Shown: positions 47,828-56,544 of the stretch, one piece after another
Layout of the letters: each line of letters opens with the position of its first letter
How positions within the stretch are numbered: the first letter of the stretch is position 1
Origin: Deltaproteobacteria bacterium
GTDB lineage: Bacteria; Myxococcota_A; Polyangia; Haliangiales; JADYYK01
Direction of reading: 5' to 3'
Assembly: GCA_020853705.1 (NCBI GenBank)
Contig: JADYYK010000206.1
Location: forward strand, 26,168-90,167
DNA length: 64,000 nucleotides
Notes under the pieces: generated by a model
The model's input: the letters and a program-made list of their open reading frames with translations, nothing else
What the model was told of the DNA's origin: nothing
Databases searched by the model: none
Translations under genes and position numbers: made by a program

Positions 47828-48852
47828 CACGTGCCGACGCGCGCGAAGGCCCTCTCGGCGGCCAGCACGCGGCCCAGGAAGTCGAAGCTCTCGGTCCACG
47901 CCGCGCGCGCCGCCGGCCGCCATACCAGGGCGTGGAACGCGTGCAGCTCGCCCGGGTACAGCTTGACCTCGCTGGTCACGCCCAGCGCCGCCAGCGCCGC
48001 GTGCAGCCGGCGGGTGTCGTCGAGGATGGGATCCTTGGTGCCCGCGAAGCTGAAGAACGGCGGCAGCGGCCGCGCCGGCCGATCACCACGCTCGAACACC
48101 AGCAGCGGATCCGCCAGATCCAGCGCGCCCGGCGCCGCGCCGTCGACGTTGCCGAGGTAGGCCCGGCTGACCTCCTCGATGCGGTCATAGATCAGCCCGG
48201 GCAGCTTGCGGCGCCGATGGAAGCGCTCCGGATCGCTGACCTGCAGCATGCCGCACGCCGGCAGCACCGCACGCGGCGGCGCGGCCGCGGCGACGTCGAA
48301 CACCCGGCGCGCCCACGGCTCGGGGCGCTCGTAGTGCGTGGCCACCGCCAGCGCGGTGACCAGGTTGGCCCCCGCCGACTCGCCCGCGAAGACCATCTGG
48401 GTCGGATCGCCGCCGAAGCGCGCGGCGTTCTTCACCACCCACTCATAGGCGTGACAGACGTCCTGCAGCGCCGCCGGATAGCGGTGGCGCGGCGCCAGCC
48501 GGTAGTTGACGTTGAACACCAGGTAGCCCTTGCGCGCGAACGCGATGGCCATGATCCAGTGGGTGTCCTTCGACAGGATGCGAAAGCCCCCGCCGTGCAC
48601 GTAGAGCACGATGGGCAGCGGCGGCGCGCTCGGCCGCCGCTCCAGCGGCCGGTAGACATCGAGCAGGTGGTCACTGGAGCCATCGTCCAGGTACGGCAGA
48701 TCGCGCAGTACCTCCACGCCATGCTTGGCCGGGCGCGCGCGCGGCAACATGCTGCCCAGCTTGGACAGCCCGCGAAACGTGTTGTCGACGACGAACGCGC
48801 CCGCATAGCGGCGCAGGTTCTTGCGCAGTGCACCAAGCCCGCTGCTAGCCAT
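47827..48852 (-). CDS. HSL-type alpha/beta-hydrolase (esterase)
   Basis: 341 residues from ATG 48852. The hormone-sensitive-lipase family oxyanion motif is HGGG (VLYVHGGGFRILS), followed by FAGESAGAN, which carries the catalytic Ser in GxSxG. The family Asp lies in GTKDPILDD and the His in GELHAFH. Such enzymes hydrolyse short-chain esters and lactones in the cytoplasm; no signal peptide is evident. TATACT lies 6 nt upstream of the ATG, and an inverted repeat (48881-48897) further up may be its operator. It starts the run 48852->47435 with the small exported protein. Confidence 0.87.
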   Translation of the reverse strand: MASSGLGALRKNLRRYAGAFVVDNTFRGLSKLGSMLPRARPAKHGVEVLRDLPYLDDGSSDHLLDVYRPLERRPSAPPLPIVLYVHGGGFRILSKDTHWIMAIAFARKGYLVFNVNYRLAPRHRYPAALQDVCHAYEWVVKNAARFGGDPTQMVFAGESAGANLVTALAVATHYERPEPWARRVFDVAAAAPPRAVLPACGMLQVSDPERFHRRRKLPGLIYDRIEEVSRAYLGNVDGAAPGALDLADPLLVFERGDRPARPLPPFFSFAGTKDPILDDTRRLHAALAALGVTSEVKLYPGELHAFHALVWRPAARAAWTESFDFLGRVLAAERAFARVGT

Positions 48853-48858
48853 GCCGCA

Positions 48859-48864
48859 AGTATA
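48859..48864 (-). promoter_or_regulatory. -10-like TATACT, 6 nt before ATG 48852
   Basis: Near-consensus -10 at leaderless spacing, with the palindrome 48881-48897 covering the expected -35 zone. Confidence 0.55.
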
Positions 48865-48880
48865 TGTCACAAGTCGCAAA

Positions 48881-48897
48881 TGCGAACATGGTTCGCA
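48881..48897. promoter_or_regulatory. palindromic operator candidate between divergent genes
   Basis: TGCGAAC-atg-GTTCGCA, perfect 7-bp arms, midway between the esterase and the lipoprotein at 48940. It is positioned to control both promoters. Geometry suits a dimeric regulator; the spacer is one base short of the GAAC-N4-GTTC SOS box. Confidence 0.5.
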
Positions 48898-48926
48898 AAA
48901 GTGCTTTCACTCCCTGGCGGCGCGTG

Positions 48927-48932
48927 TAGGAT
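48927..48932 (+). promoter_or_regulatory. -10-like TAGGAT, 7 nt before ATG 48940
   Basis: Supports ATG 48940 over the in-frame ATG at 48931, which lies inside the hexamer. Confidence 0.45.
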
Positions 48933-48939
48933 GCGGCGC

Positions 48940-50934
48940 ATGAGGTCGATTCAAGTTCGCATCGCGCTGCTCTTGACCACCACCCTCGCGCTGCCCCTGA
49001 CCGGCTGCGGCGGAGGCGACGGCGGTGACGCCCTGGGCATCGCGCCCGACTGCAACCCGCTCGGCGGCGGCGCCTGTGTGCTGCCGATGCCGGCGTCGGT
49101 CTATCAGCGCAGCGACACCACGTCGCCCACCGGCGTGCGCCTCGACTTCGGCGCCACCACGCTGCCGCGCAGCATCGACAAGGTCCAGATCACGCCCGAC
49201 CAGTTCAACCAGCGCGACGGCTTCTCTGCCAACGCGCCCATCCTGGCCACCTTCCCGGGCGGCGTCGACTCCGCGGGCCTCAGCGACATCGCGCACCCCA
49301 CCAGCGCGGCGACCGCCAACACCATGCTGGTCGACGTCGAGACCGGCAAGCGCGTGCTGCACTTCGCCGAGGTCGACGTCGCCACCGCGGCCACGCCCGA
49401 CAAGCAGGCCCTCATCATCTGGCCGCTGGAGCGGCTGCGTGGCGGCAAGCGCTACGCGGTCGGCCTGCGCCGGGCGCTCAAGACCCGCGCCGGCGCGCCG
49501 CTGCCCATCAGCCCGGGCTTCCAGGCCCTGCTCGACGGCACCCCGACCGGCAACGCCCGCCTCGAGCGCGTGCGTGCCGGCTACCCCGCGGTGTTCACCG
49601 CGCTGGAGACCGCCGGCATGGCCAAGGCCGACCTGGCGCTGGCCTGGGACTTCACCGTCGCCTCCGACGCGTCGATCCAGTCCGACCTGGTCACCGCGCG
49701 CGACCTCGCGGTCGCCGCCATGGGCCCCGCCGACAGCCCCACCGGCCCGTTCACCTTCCGCGTCGTCCCCGGGGGCGAGCCCGAGTTCGATCCCCTGGTC
49801 ACCGAGCGCATCGTGCTCGGCAACTTCGACGCGCCCAACCTCCTGACCTCGTCGGGCACCAGCGGCGTGATGATGCGCGACGCCGCCGGCAAGCCGATGG
49901 TCAGCGGGATCTACAAGGCGCCCTTCAGCGCGGTGATCCCCAAGTGCGCCGCGGCGCAGAAGCCGGTCCCGGTCGTGATCTACGGCCACGGCCTGATGGG
50001 CTCGGGCAAGGAGGTCCTGGGCGGCTATCCGCGCAAGGCCGCGCAGCACGTGTGCGCCATCTTCATCGCCACCGACTGGCGCGGCATGAGCGAGAACGAT
50101 CTGCCCGCGGTCGCCCTGACCCTGAACGACCTCAACCAGATGCCCACCGTGATGGACAAGCTGGTGCAGGGCATCGTCAACTTCATCGCGCTGGAGCAGA
50201 TCGCGCGCGGCCCGATGGCGCGCTCGGCCGACTTCCAGGACGGCGGCCTGCCGCTCATCGATCCCACCCGCGTCTACTACTACGGCATCTCGCAGGGCGG
50301 CATCTTCGGCGCCACCTTCATGGCGCACGACCCGGTGGTCAAGCGCGGCGTGCTCGGCGTCAACGGCGTCAACTACAGCCTGCTCATCCAGCGCTCCAGC
50401 GACTGGCCGCGCTACTACAGCATCCTGAACGGCGCCTACTCCGACCTGCTCGATGACCAGGTCCTGATGTACCTGCTGCAGATGGGCTGGGATCCGGTCG
50501 ATCCGGTCAGCAGCATCGCCGGCATCGTGGGCGCCGCTGCGCAGCCGCTGTCGGGCACCCCGGCCAAGCAGATCCTCATGCAGGTGGCCATCGGCGACTC
50601 GCAGGTGCCCAACGCCGGCAGCGAGCTGGCCGCGCGCATCAGCGGCATCCCGGTGCTGGGCCCGGCGCTGTTCGACGTGCCCGGCGTCGAGACCAAGGTG
50701 GGCCCGCTGCCCAGCGCCCTGACCATGTGGGATCTGCACCGCACCCCGGTGCCGCCCACCACCAACACCGCGCTCCAGGACAACGGCGCCCACGGCGCGG
50801 TGCGCAAGCTGCAAACCAGCAACGATCAGATCAAGCACTTCTTCCAGACCGGCGAGATCATCCAGACCTGCGGCGGCGCAACGCCAGTCGCCTGTGATTG
50901 CGCCCAGGTAGGCGTCTGCGGCGACGAGCTGTAA
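48940..50934 (+). CDS. alpha/beta-hydrolase lipoprotein (virulence-lipase-like)
   Basis: 664 residues. Leader (IALLLTTTLALPLTGCGGG) with lipobox LTGC. A beta-rich N-terminal domain (about 60-330) precedes an alpha/beta-hydrolase domain with VPVVIYGHGLMGSG (oxyanion strand), YYYGISQGGIFGATF (nucleophile Ser in GISQGG) and a candidate His near the end (DNGAHGAV). Cys-rich tail (TCGG, ACDCAQVGVCGDEL). The architecture resembles secreted virulence-factor lipase-like proteins. It probably hydrolyses an ester on the cell surface. It is divergent from the esterase, with 87 bp between starts, and both may answer the same palindrome-binding regulator. The substrate is unknown. Confidence 0.8.
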   Translation: MRSIQVRIALLLTTTLALPLTGCGGGDGGDALGIAPDCNPLGGGACVLPMPASVYQRSDTTSPTGVRLDFGATTLPRSIDKVQITPDQFNQRDGFSANAPILATFPGGVDSAGLSDIAHPTSAATANTMLVDVETGKRVLHFAEVDVATAATPDKQALIIWPLERLRGGKRYAVGLRRALKTRAGAPLPISPGFQALLDGTPTGNARLERVRAGYPAVFTALETAGMAKADLALAWDFTVASDASIQSDLVTARDLAVAAMGPADSPTGPFTFRVVPGGEPEFDPLVTERIVLGNFDAPNLLTSSGTSGVMMRDAAGKPMVSGIYKAPFSAVIPKCAAAQKPVPVVIYGHGLMGSGKEVLGGYPRKAAQHVCAIFIATDWRGMSENDLPAVALTLNDLNQMPTVMDKLVQGIVNFIALEQIARGPMARSADFQDGGLPLIDPTRVYYYGISQGGIFGATFMAHDPVVKRGVLGVNGVNYSLLIQRSSDWPRYYSILNGAYSDLLDDQVLMYLLQMGWDPVDPVSSIAGIVGAAAQPLSGTPAKQILMQVAIGDSQVPNAGSELAARISGIPVLGPALFDVPGVETKVGPLPSALTMWDLHRTPVPPTTNTALQDNGAHGAVRKLQTSNDQIKHFFQTGEIIQTCGGATPVACDCAQVGVCGDEL

Positions 50935-51030
50935 ACCGCCCGTAAAAGCCCGGTTCGCCCCAGCACCCCTGTGCCCACGGCACGTCTTCATCACCACGCC
51001 GCGACCTGACGCGGCAGAGGAGATGAGACG

Positions 51031-51591
51031 ATGGTGACCGCGCGCGCGAAGACGATCGGGATGCTGGCACTGCTGGGGACGCTGATCTTGGGGGCCTGGA
51101 GCACCGCCTCGGCCCGCACCCCGAAGCTGTCGCGCGAGGCCGTCGTGCGCAACCAGCTCGCCACCCAGCGCAAGATCCAGATCGCGCGCCTGCGCGCCTA
51201 CGCCGAGGCGCGCCACTTCCCGCGCAACACCTACCGCTGGGGCAAGGTCAACGTTCTCATCGATGAGGACGGCACCATCTGCGCGGCGGCCAACCTGATG
51301 GCCAAGGCGGGTCAGATGAGCCTGGTGCGCAAGACGGCCAAGCAGAACAACTTCCTGCGCTTCGCCGACGTGCGTTCGGGCGCGCTGATGACCTGGATGC
51401 TGAAGTCGGGCCTGACCCAGGAGGAGATCGCCGTCATCCAGGAGCCCTACGTGCTCGACCAGGGCGAGCCCGGCTTCGACGAGCGCGAGGATGAGCGCCT
51501 GTACACCCACTTCATGACCACCATCGAGCAGCTGGAGAAGAACACCGCCGCCAGCCTCGACATCGCCGTCGCGCGTCTGCTGGCCGCGTAG
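51031..51591 (+). CDS. hypothetical exported protein
   Basis: 186 residues. Signal peptide (TIGMLALLGTLILGAWSTASA), then a helical, Arg/Lys/Ala-rich mature chain: REAVVRNQLATQRKIQIARLRAYAEA, then RWGKVNVLIDEDGTICAAANLM resembling a short beta hairpin, and LMTWMLKSGLTQEEIAVIQEP. ATG 51031 has a GAGGAG ribosome site about 9 nt upstream and TATA-like sequence is absent, so it uses a leader unlike its neighbours. The family is not recognised; a small envelope protein is likely. Confidence 0.68.
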   Translation: MVTARAKTIGMLALLGTLILGAWSTASARTPKLSREAVVRNQLATQRKIQIARLRAYAEARHFPRNTYRWGKVNVLIDEDGTICAAANLMAKAGQMSLVRKTAKQNNFLRFADVRSGALMTWMLKSGLTQEEIAVIQEPYVLDQGEPGFDEREDERLYTHFMTTIEQLEKNTAASLDIAVARLLAA

Positions 51592-51593
51592 GC

Positions 51594-51599
51594 TACATT
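51594..51599 (+). promoter_or_regulatory. -10-like TACATT, 6 nt before GTG 51606
   Basis: Starts 3 nt after the stop of the previous gene. A purine run (agggg) fills the gap, too close to serve as a ribosome site. Confidence 0.45.
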
Positions 51600-51605
51600 C
51601 AGGGG

Positions 51606-54600
51606 GTGAACCGGGGCGCCCCCAAGCCACCAGGCATCGCCATCGAGCCGACGGTGGCGGCCACGCCCCCGGTGGCGCGCGCCTCGGAGATCGAGGCCAC
51701 CCTGCCCGCCACCGGCGCCCACGCCGCCGGCGCCCCCCGCCCCGAACGTCCGCAAGACCTGCCCCAGATCGATCCGCGCAGCTATGACGTCGCCGCCGAG
51801 TTCGCCCGCGGCGGCCTGGGTCGCATCCTCGACGCCACCGATCGGCGCCTGGATCGCGAGGTCGCCCTCAAGGAGTCGCTGACCGACGACCCCTACGCCA
51901 CCGAGCGCTTCGTGCGCGAGGCGCTGGTCACCGCGCGGCTGCAGCACCCGGCCATCGTGCCGGTGTACGAGGCCGGGCGCTGGCCCACCGGGGCGCCGTT
52001 TTACGCCATGAAGAAGGTGGTCGGGCGCTCGCTCGATCGCGTGGTCGCCGAGGCCGAGACGCTGGACGACCGCCTGGCGCTGCTGCCCAACGTGCTGGCC
52101 GTGGTCGAGGCCATGGCCTATGCGCACTCGCGCCACATCATTCATCGCGATCTCAAGCCGGCCAACATCCTGGTCGGCGCCTTCGGCGAGACCGTGGTCA
52201 TCGACTGGGGCCTGGCCAAGGATCTGTCGCTGGCGCCCGAGGCGGGCGCCACCGGCACCAGCACGGCGCCGTCGTCGGCGCAGCGCGGCGGCCTCGGCGG
52301 CGTCACCCTGCCGGTGCCCCAGACCTACGAGACCGGCGGCGGCGCCACCGTGGCTGGCGCGGTCATGGGCACCCCGGGCTACATGCCGCCCGAGCAGGCG
52401 CGCGGCGACGCCGTCGACGAGCGCGCCGACGTCTACGGCCTGGGCGCGGTGCTGTACCACGTGCTGGCTGGCCGCCCACCCTACAGCGGCCGTGACACCG
52501 AGGAGGTGCTGGCCCGTGTGATCACCCAGGCGCCGCCCGCTCTGGCCGGCGTCGCGCCCGGCATCCCGCGCGATCTGGTCGCCATCGTCGACAAGGCGCT
52601 GGCGCGCGAGGCCGCCGATCGCTACCCGACCGCGGCCGAGCTGGGCGAGGATCTGCGCGCCTTCCTGACCGGCCGCCTGGTCGCGGCCCACGCCTACTCG
52701 CGCAGCGAGCGCGTGCGGCGCTGGATCAAGCGCCACCGCACGCTGGTCGCTACCGTGACGGTGTCGCTGGCGGTGCTGGTCGCGGTCGGCATCCTGTCGG
52801 TGACGCGCATCGTGCGCGAGCGCAACGCCGCCATGGCCGCGCGCCGCCAGGCCGAGACGCGCAACAACCAGCTGGTGGTGATGCAGGCGCGGGCCTCGCT
52901 GGATCGCGATCCCGCGGCGGCGCTGGCCTGGCTGAAGCTGTACCCGCCCGGCGGCCCCGACTGGTCGGCGGCGCGCGCGGTGGCCGCCGAGGCCTGGAGC
53001 CGCGGCGTCGCGCGCCACGTGCTGCGCGGCCACAGCAAGGCCATCAGCCGCGTCGACTTCTCGCCCGACGGGCGCTGGATGGCCAGCGCCGGGCAGGACG
53101 GCGTGGTGCGCCTGTGGGACACCGAGACCGGACGCGGTCGCGCGCTGGAGGGCCACAAGGATCAGGTCAGCTGGGTCGAGTTCTCGCCCGATGGCCGCAC
53201 TCTGGCCTCGGCCAGCATGGACTTCACGGTGCGGCTGTGGCCGGTGGACGGCGACGGCGCGCCGCGCGTGCTGGCCGGCCACACCGATCGGGCCCGCACC
53301 GCGCGCTGGTCGCCCGACGGCAAGCGGCTGGTGTCGGCCTCGGACGACGACACCGTGCGGGTGTGGAACGTGGCCACCGGCGAGGCCTCGGTGCTGCAGC
53401 ACGACGACGACGTCATGGCGGTGGTGTTCTCACCCGACGGGCTGCACCTGGCCACCGGCGCGCGCGACGACAAGGTGCGGGTCTGGGACCTGTCGACCGG
53501 GCAGGCCACCGTGCTGAGCGGCCACAGCGACGACCTGGTCGATGTCGCGTACTCGCCCGACGGCAAGCTGCTGGCCAGCACGGCGCGCGACAAGACGGTG
53601 CGCATCTGGGACCTGTCGACCGGGCAGGCCCGCGTGCTGACCGGCCACGTGGCGCTGATCCGCGCGCTGGCGTTCTCGCCCGACGGCAAGCTGGTGGCGT
53701 CGGGGTCGGACGACAACACGGTGCGGCTGTGGCCGGTGGACCCCGCGAATCCGATGGCCAGCGTCGGTGAGCCGCGCGTGCTCAGTGGCCACGAGATGAC
53801 CGTGGTCACGGTGGCATTCTCCCCTGATGGCCGCACCCTGGCCTCGGGCGGGCGTGATCGCACGGTGCGCCTGTGGGACGTCGGAAGCGGCGAGGCGCGG
53901 GTGCTGCGCGGCCACGACAACACCATCATTCACCTGGCGTTCTCGCGCGACGGCAAGTGGATCGCGTCGGCCAGCCGCGACAAGAGCGTGCGCATGTGGA
54001 CGGTGTCGACCGAGGACAGCCGCGTGCTGCGCGGCCACGACGACACCATCGCGCACATCGCGTTCTCGCCCGACGGCAAGCTGCTGGCGTCGGCCAGCCG
54101 TGACAAGACGGTGCGGCTGTGGAACCTCGGCCAGGGCACCGGGCGCCTGCTGGCGGGCCACGACGACGCGGTGTACCGGGTCGCCTTCTCCAGCGACGGC
54201 CAGCTGCTGGCGTCGGCCAGCTTCGACAACACCGCGCGGGTGTGGCGGCTGCGCGACCTGCCCGCGGGTGCCGGTGACGTGCCGGCGTCGGCGTCGTGGG
54301 TGCTGGCGGGCCACACCTCCGATGTGATGGGGCTGGGCTTTTCGCCCGATGGCAAGACGCTGGCGACGGGTGGGGTCGACAAGGTGGTGCGGCTGTGGGA
54401 CGTGCGCGCCCTCGCCGATGGCAGCGCGCCGGCGCCGCTGGTGCTCGCGCTGGGTGGCGATGGCGGGGTGGGCGACGCCGTGGTCAGCCGCGCGCTGACG
54501 GGCCACAGCGGCGGGGTGTGGACGCTGGAATGGGCCGCCGATGGCAAGCACCTGGCGACCGCGGGGCTGGATCGCATGGTGCGGGTGTGGGACGCCGCCA

Positions 54601-55208
54601 GCGGTGAGGCCCAGGTGCTCAAGGGGCACGAGGGGCACATCGACATGGTGGCGTTCTCGCCCGATGGCACCCGGGTGATCAGCGGCAGCGCCGACGAGAC
54701 GGTGCGGCTGTGGACGCTGGCGGGCGGCGCGGCGTCACCGGTGGTGTTGCGCGGCCACGACGAGGGCATCAACGTGCTGGCCTACGCGCCCGACGGCAAG
54801 TCGCTGGCGTCGGCGGGCGAGGATGGCTCGGTGCGTGTGTGGGACGTGGCGACCGGCGCCGGGCGCGTGCTGGGGCACCACTCCAACACGGTGACCTGGG
54901 TGACCTACTCGCCCGATGGCAAGCGGCTGGCCTCGGCGAGCCGCGACGGCACCGTGCGGCTGTGGGATCTGGCGACGGCCGGTGTGCGCGTGCTGCGGGT
55001 CGATGGCCAGGCGCGCGTGGTCATGTTCTCGCCCGACGGCACCGTGCTGGCGGCGGCGGGCAATGACAAGGCCGTGCGGCTGTGGGCGATGGCGGGTGTG
55101 CCCGCGCTGCCGTCGGACGTGGCCGCGATGGAGAGGTGGATCGACGGCGCGACGACGGCGGTGATCGGGGAGGCCACGGAGGTCGCGACGCCGCGGAGCG
55201 CCAAGTGA
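51606..55208 (+). CDS. Ser/Thr protein kinase with TM helix and 16 WD40 blades
   Basis: 1200 residues. Kinase domain (60-355): glycine loop RGGLG at 68-72, Lys89 in VALKES, HRDLKPAN at 180-187, DWG at 200-202 in place of DFG, PPEQ at 261-264. Membrane helix about 379-400. From about 475 to 1175 I count 16 WD40 blades of 40-45 residues (GH...FSPDG..LASAS.D.TVRLW), enough for two 8-bladed or 7+9 propellers. Blades are strikingly alike at DNA level, suggesting recent internal duplication. It is a paralogue of the kinase at 6263 by order, DWG and WD40. GTG 51606 follows TACATT by 6 nt; its stop overlaps the next GTG. Confidence 0.92.
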   Translation: MNRGAPKPPGIAIEPTVAATPPVARASEIEATLPATGAHAAGAPRPERPQDLPQIDPRSYDVAAEFARGGLGRILDATDRRLDREVALKESLTDDPYATERFVREALVTARLQHPAIVPVYEAGRWPTGAPFYAMKKVVGRSLDRVVAEAETLDDRLALLPNVLAVVEAMAYAHSRHIIHRDLKPANILVGAFGETVVIDWGLAKDLSLAPEAGATGTSTAPSSAQRGGLGGVTLPVPQTYETGGGATVAGAVMGTPGYMPPEQARGDAVDERADVYGLGAVLYHVLAGRPPYSGRDTEEVLARVITQAPPALAGVAPGIPRDLVAIVDKALAREAADRYPTAAELGEDLRAFLTGRLVAAHAYSRSERVRRWIKRHRTLVATVTVSLAVLVAVGILSVTRIVRERNAAMAARRQAETRNNQLVVMQARASLDRDPAAALAWLKLYPPGGPDWSAARAVAAEAWSRGVARHVLRGHSKAISRVDFSPDGRWMASAGQDGVVRLWDTETGRGRALEGHKDQVSWVEFSPDGRTLASASMDFTVRLWPVDGDGAPRVLAGHTDRARTARWSPDGKRLVSASDDDTVRVWNVATGEASVLQHDDDVMAVVFSPDGLHLATGARDDKVRVWDLSTGQATVLSGHSDDLVDVAYSPDGKLLASTARDKTVRIWDLSTGQARVLTGHVALIRALAFSPDGKLVASGSDDNTVRLWPVDPANPMASVGEPRVLSGHEMTVVTVAFSPDGRTLASGGRDRTVRLWDVGSGEARVLRGHDNTIIHLAFSRDGKWIASASRDKSVRMWTVSTEDSRVLRGHDDTIAHIAFSPDGKLLASASRDKTVRLWNLGQGTGRLLAGHDDAVYRVAFSSDGQLLASASFDNTARVWRLRDLPAGAGDVPASASWVLAGHTSDVMGLGFSPDGKTLATGGVDKVVRLWDVRALADGSAPAPLVLALGGDGGVGDAVVSRALTGHSGGVWTLEWAADGKHLATAGLDRMVRVWDAASGEAQVLKGHEGHIDMVAFSPDGTRVISGSADETVRLWTLAGGAASPVVLRGHDEGINVLAYAPDGKSLASAGEDGSVRVWDVATGAGRVLGHHSNTVTWVTYSPDGKRLASASRDGTVRLWDLATAGVRVLRVDGQARVVMFSPDGTVLAAAGNDKAVRLWAMAGVPALPSDVAAMERWIDGATTAVIGEATEVATPRSAK

Positions 55209-55262
55209 CGAGCACGAGCACGAGTCCGAGCACGAGTACGAGGGCGAGGACGGGCACGGGCA
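55205..55262 (+). repeat. gagcac/gagtcc direct repeats at gene start
   Basis: A run of 6-nt units encoding Ser/Thr-rich TSTSTSPSTST and then RARTGTGTR at the start of the fusion gene. The unit matches that in the kinase at 41618-41829. Confidence 0.6.
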
Positions 55263-56155
55263 CGCGGGTTTTGGAGATCGTGGGGTTGTGGTGGGGCTGG
55301 ATGCTGGTGCTGGGGATGGGGCTCAGCCTGCTGGAGGGGCGGGGCTGGCGCTTCGGCTGGGTCGGGCTGGGCTTGATGGGGCTCGGGCTGCTGGTGGGGC
55401 TGTGGGGGCTGGCCTCACTCGGTCAGGGCGGGCTGGTGATGACGGGGGCATATGCGCGGGTGCGCAATCCACTCGGGATCTGCGCGCTCTTGCTCGCGGT
55501 CGGCCTCGGGGTCGCGCGCGGCTCGTGGCTGGTGCTCGCGGCGACGGTGATCGGCCTCGCGATGCATCGAATCTTCGTGCAGCCGTCGGAGGATCCCGGC
55601 ATGCGGCAAGAGTTCGGCGAGGCGTTCGAGCTGTATCGACGGCGGGTCCGGCGCTGGCGGCCGCGCCTGCGCGCCTATGTCGCCGCCGACGAGTCGCGCG
55701 AGCCCGCGCTGGCGACCGAGCGCACCACGCCGCCGGGGCGCTGGATCGCCCTGTATGACGGCCACTGCAAGTTCTGCACGGCGCAGGCCAAGAACCTGCT
55801 GCGCGTCGCGCCCACGGGCACCATCGAGCTTTCGAGCTTCCAGGACAGCGGCGTGCTCGACGCCTTCCCCGGCGTCACCTACGACGCCTGCATGCGCTCG
55901 ATGCACCTCATCGCGCCCGACGGTCGGGTCTACGAGGGCGCCGAGGCCATCATGCAAGCCGTCGCGCGCCGCGGCCTGCTGCTGCCGCTGGCCCGCCTGT
56001 ACTACCTGCCCGGCCTCCGCCTGCTGGCCGACAGCGTCTACGCCCTGGTCGCCGCCAACCGCTACCGCCTGATGGGCAAAGCCGTCGCCACCGGCGAATG
56101 CAGCGACGCCTGCGCCGTGCACATCGGCAGCAAGAAACCCGCCACCAAGCCCTAG
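55205..56155 (+). CDS. isoprenylcysteine/phospholipid methyltransferase-like protein fused to DCC thioredoxin-like domain
   Basis: 316 residues. The N-terminal 25 are Ser/Thr-rich from a repeat, then two to three hydrophobic helices (VGLWWGWMLVLGMGLSLL; LGLMGLGLLVGLWGLASL). A membrane methyltransferase signature of the ICMT/PEMT fold follows (GAYARVRNPLGICALLLAVGLG, EAFELYRRRVRRWRP). From about 180 a DCC/DUF393 thiol-disulfide domain follows, with YDGHCKFC near residues 185-192. GTG 55205 overlaps the kinase stop (GTGA), so both are made together. The fusion could tie lipid or protein methylation to redox or chaperone chemistry; that is inference. Confidence 0.78.
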   Translation: MTSTSTSPSTSTRARTGTGTRVLEIVGLWWGWMLVLGMGLSLLEGRGWRFGWVGLGLMGLGLLVGLWGLASLGQGGLVMTGAYARVRNPLGICALLLAVGLGVARGSWLVLAATVIGLAMHRIFVQPSEDPGMRQEFGEAFELYRRRVRRWRPRLRAYVAADESREPALATERTTPPGRWIALYDGHCKFCTAQAKNLLRVAPTGTIELSSFQDSGVLDAFPGVTYDACMRSMHLIAPDGRVYEGAEAIMQAVARRGLLLPLARLYYLPGLRLLADSVYALVAANRYRLMGKAVATGECSDACAVHIGSKKPATKP

Positions 56156-56544
56156 CCAGCTGCGGGATTCGTCGACGGCCCGGTGGGCTCCGCGGTTGGG
56201 GGGCTCCGCGACTGCATGTGTATGGGTCCGTGCTCAAACAGTCCTCGGGCGAACTCAGTCAGCGCGGCGCGACGCGGAGAGGCAAGACGGGCTCCGTGCC
56301 TGCCCCCCGCTCCCGTCGCCCTGCGGAACTGCGCGCGGACCCATACACACGCATTCGCTCCACCCCCCAACCGCTCCACCCACCTCTCAGCCACCCGCGG
56401 ACGGGAGAGACGAATCGCATGCCAATGGGAACGTCGAGTCAGCCCAGGCGTCAGCGACCCCTCGGGTTGCCTGACAGACGGCCGAGCAGACCCGCCGGGC
56501 GGTCGCACACACCGGGAGTGGCGGTGGGGGGCCGCTGGGCCACG
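56156..56544. other. 389-bp gene-free stretch before the restriction locus
   Basis: No convincing coding frame. It holds the inverted pair 56214-56233 / 56333-56352 and an imperfect hairpin at 56450-56475 (GTCAG..ACCC ctc GGGT..CTGAC) that could terminate the two convergent genes on either side. Confidence 0.6.
56214..56352. repeat. pair of inverted repeats, MITE-like unit of about 139 bp
   Basis: TGTGTATGGGTCCG at 56217-56230 is exactly inverted at 56336-56349; with two mismatches the arms extend to 20 bp (56214-56233 / 56333-56352). Inner flanks also look related (cagtcctcgggcga against cagttccgcagggcga). No target duplication is obvious. Confidence 0.55.

Noticed and set aside
48881..48897. 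SOS (LexA) box
   Set aside because: GAAC and GTTC are separated by 3, not 4, bases and the flanking genes are not DNA-repair genes.
48907..51630. 907-codon open frame on the minus strand
   Set aside because: Antisense to the lipase-like lipoprotein and the following gene; Arg/His/Gly-rich with no domain, so a shadow.
53020..55110. Regularly spaced similar sequences resembling a CRISPR array
   Set aside because: The 120-135 bp periodicity is that of WD40 codons in one open frame, without constant repeats and unique spacers.
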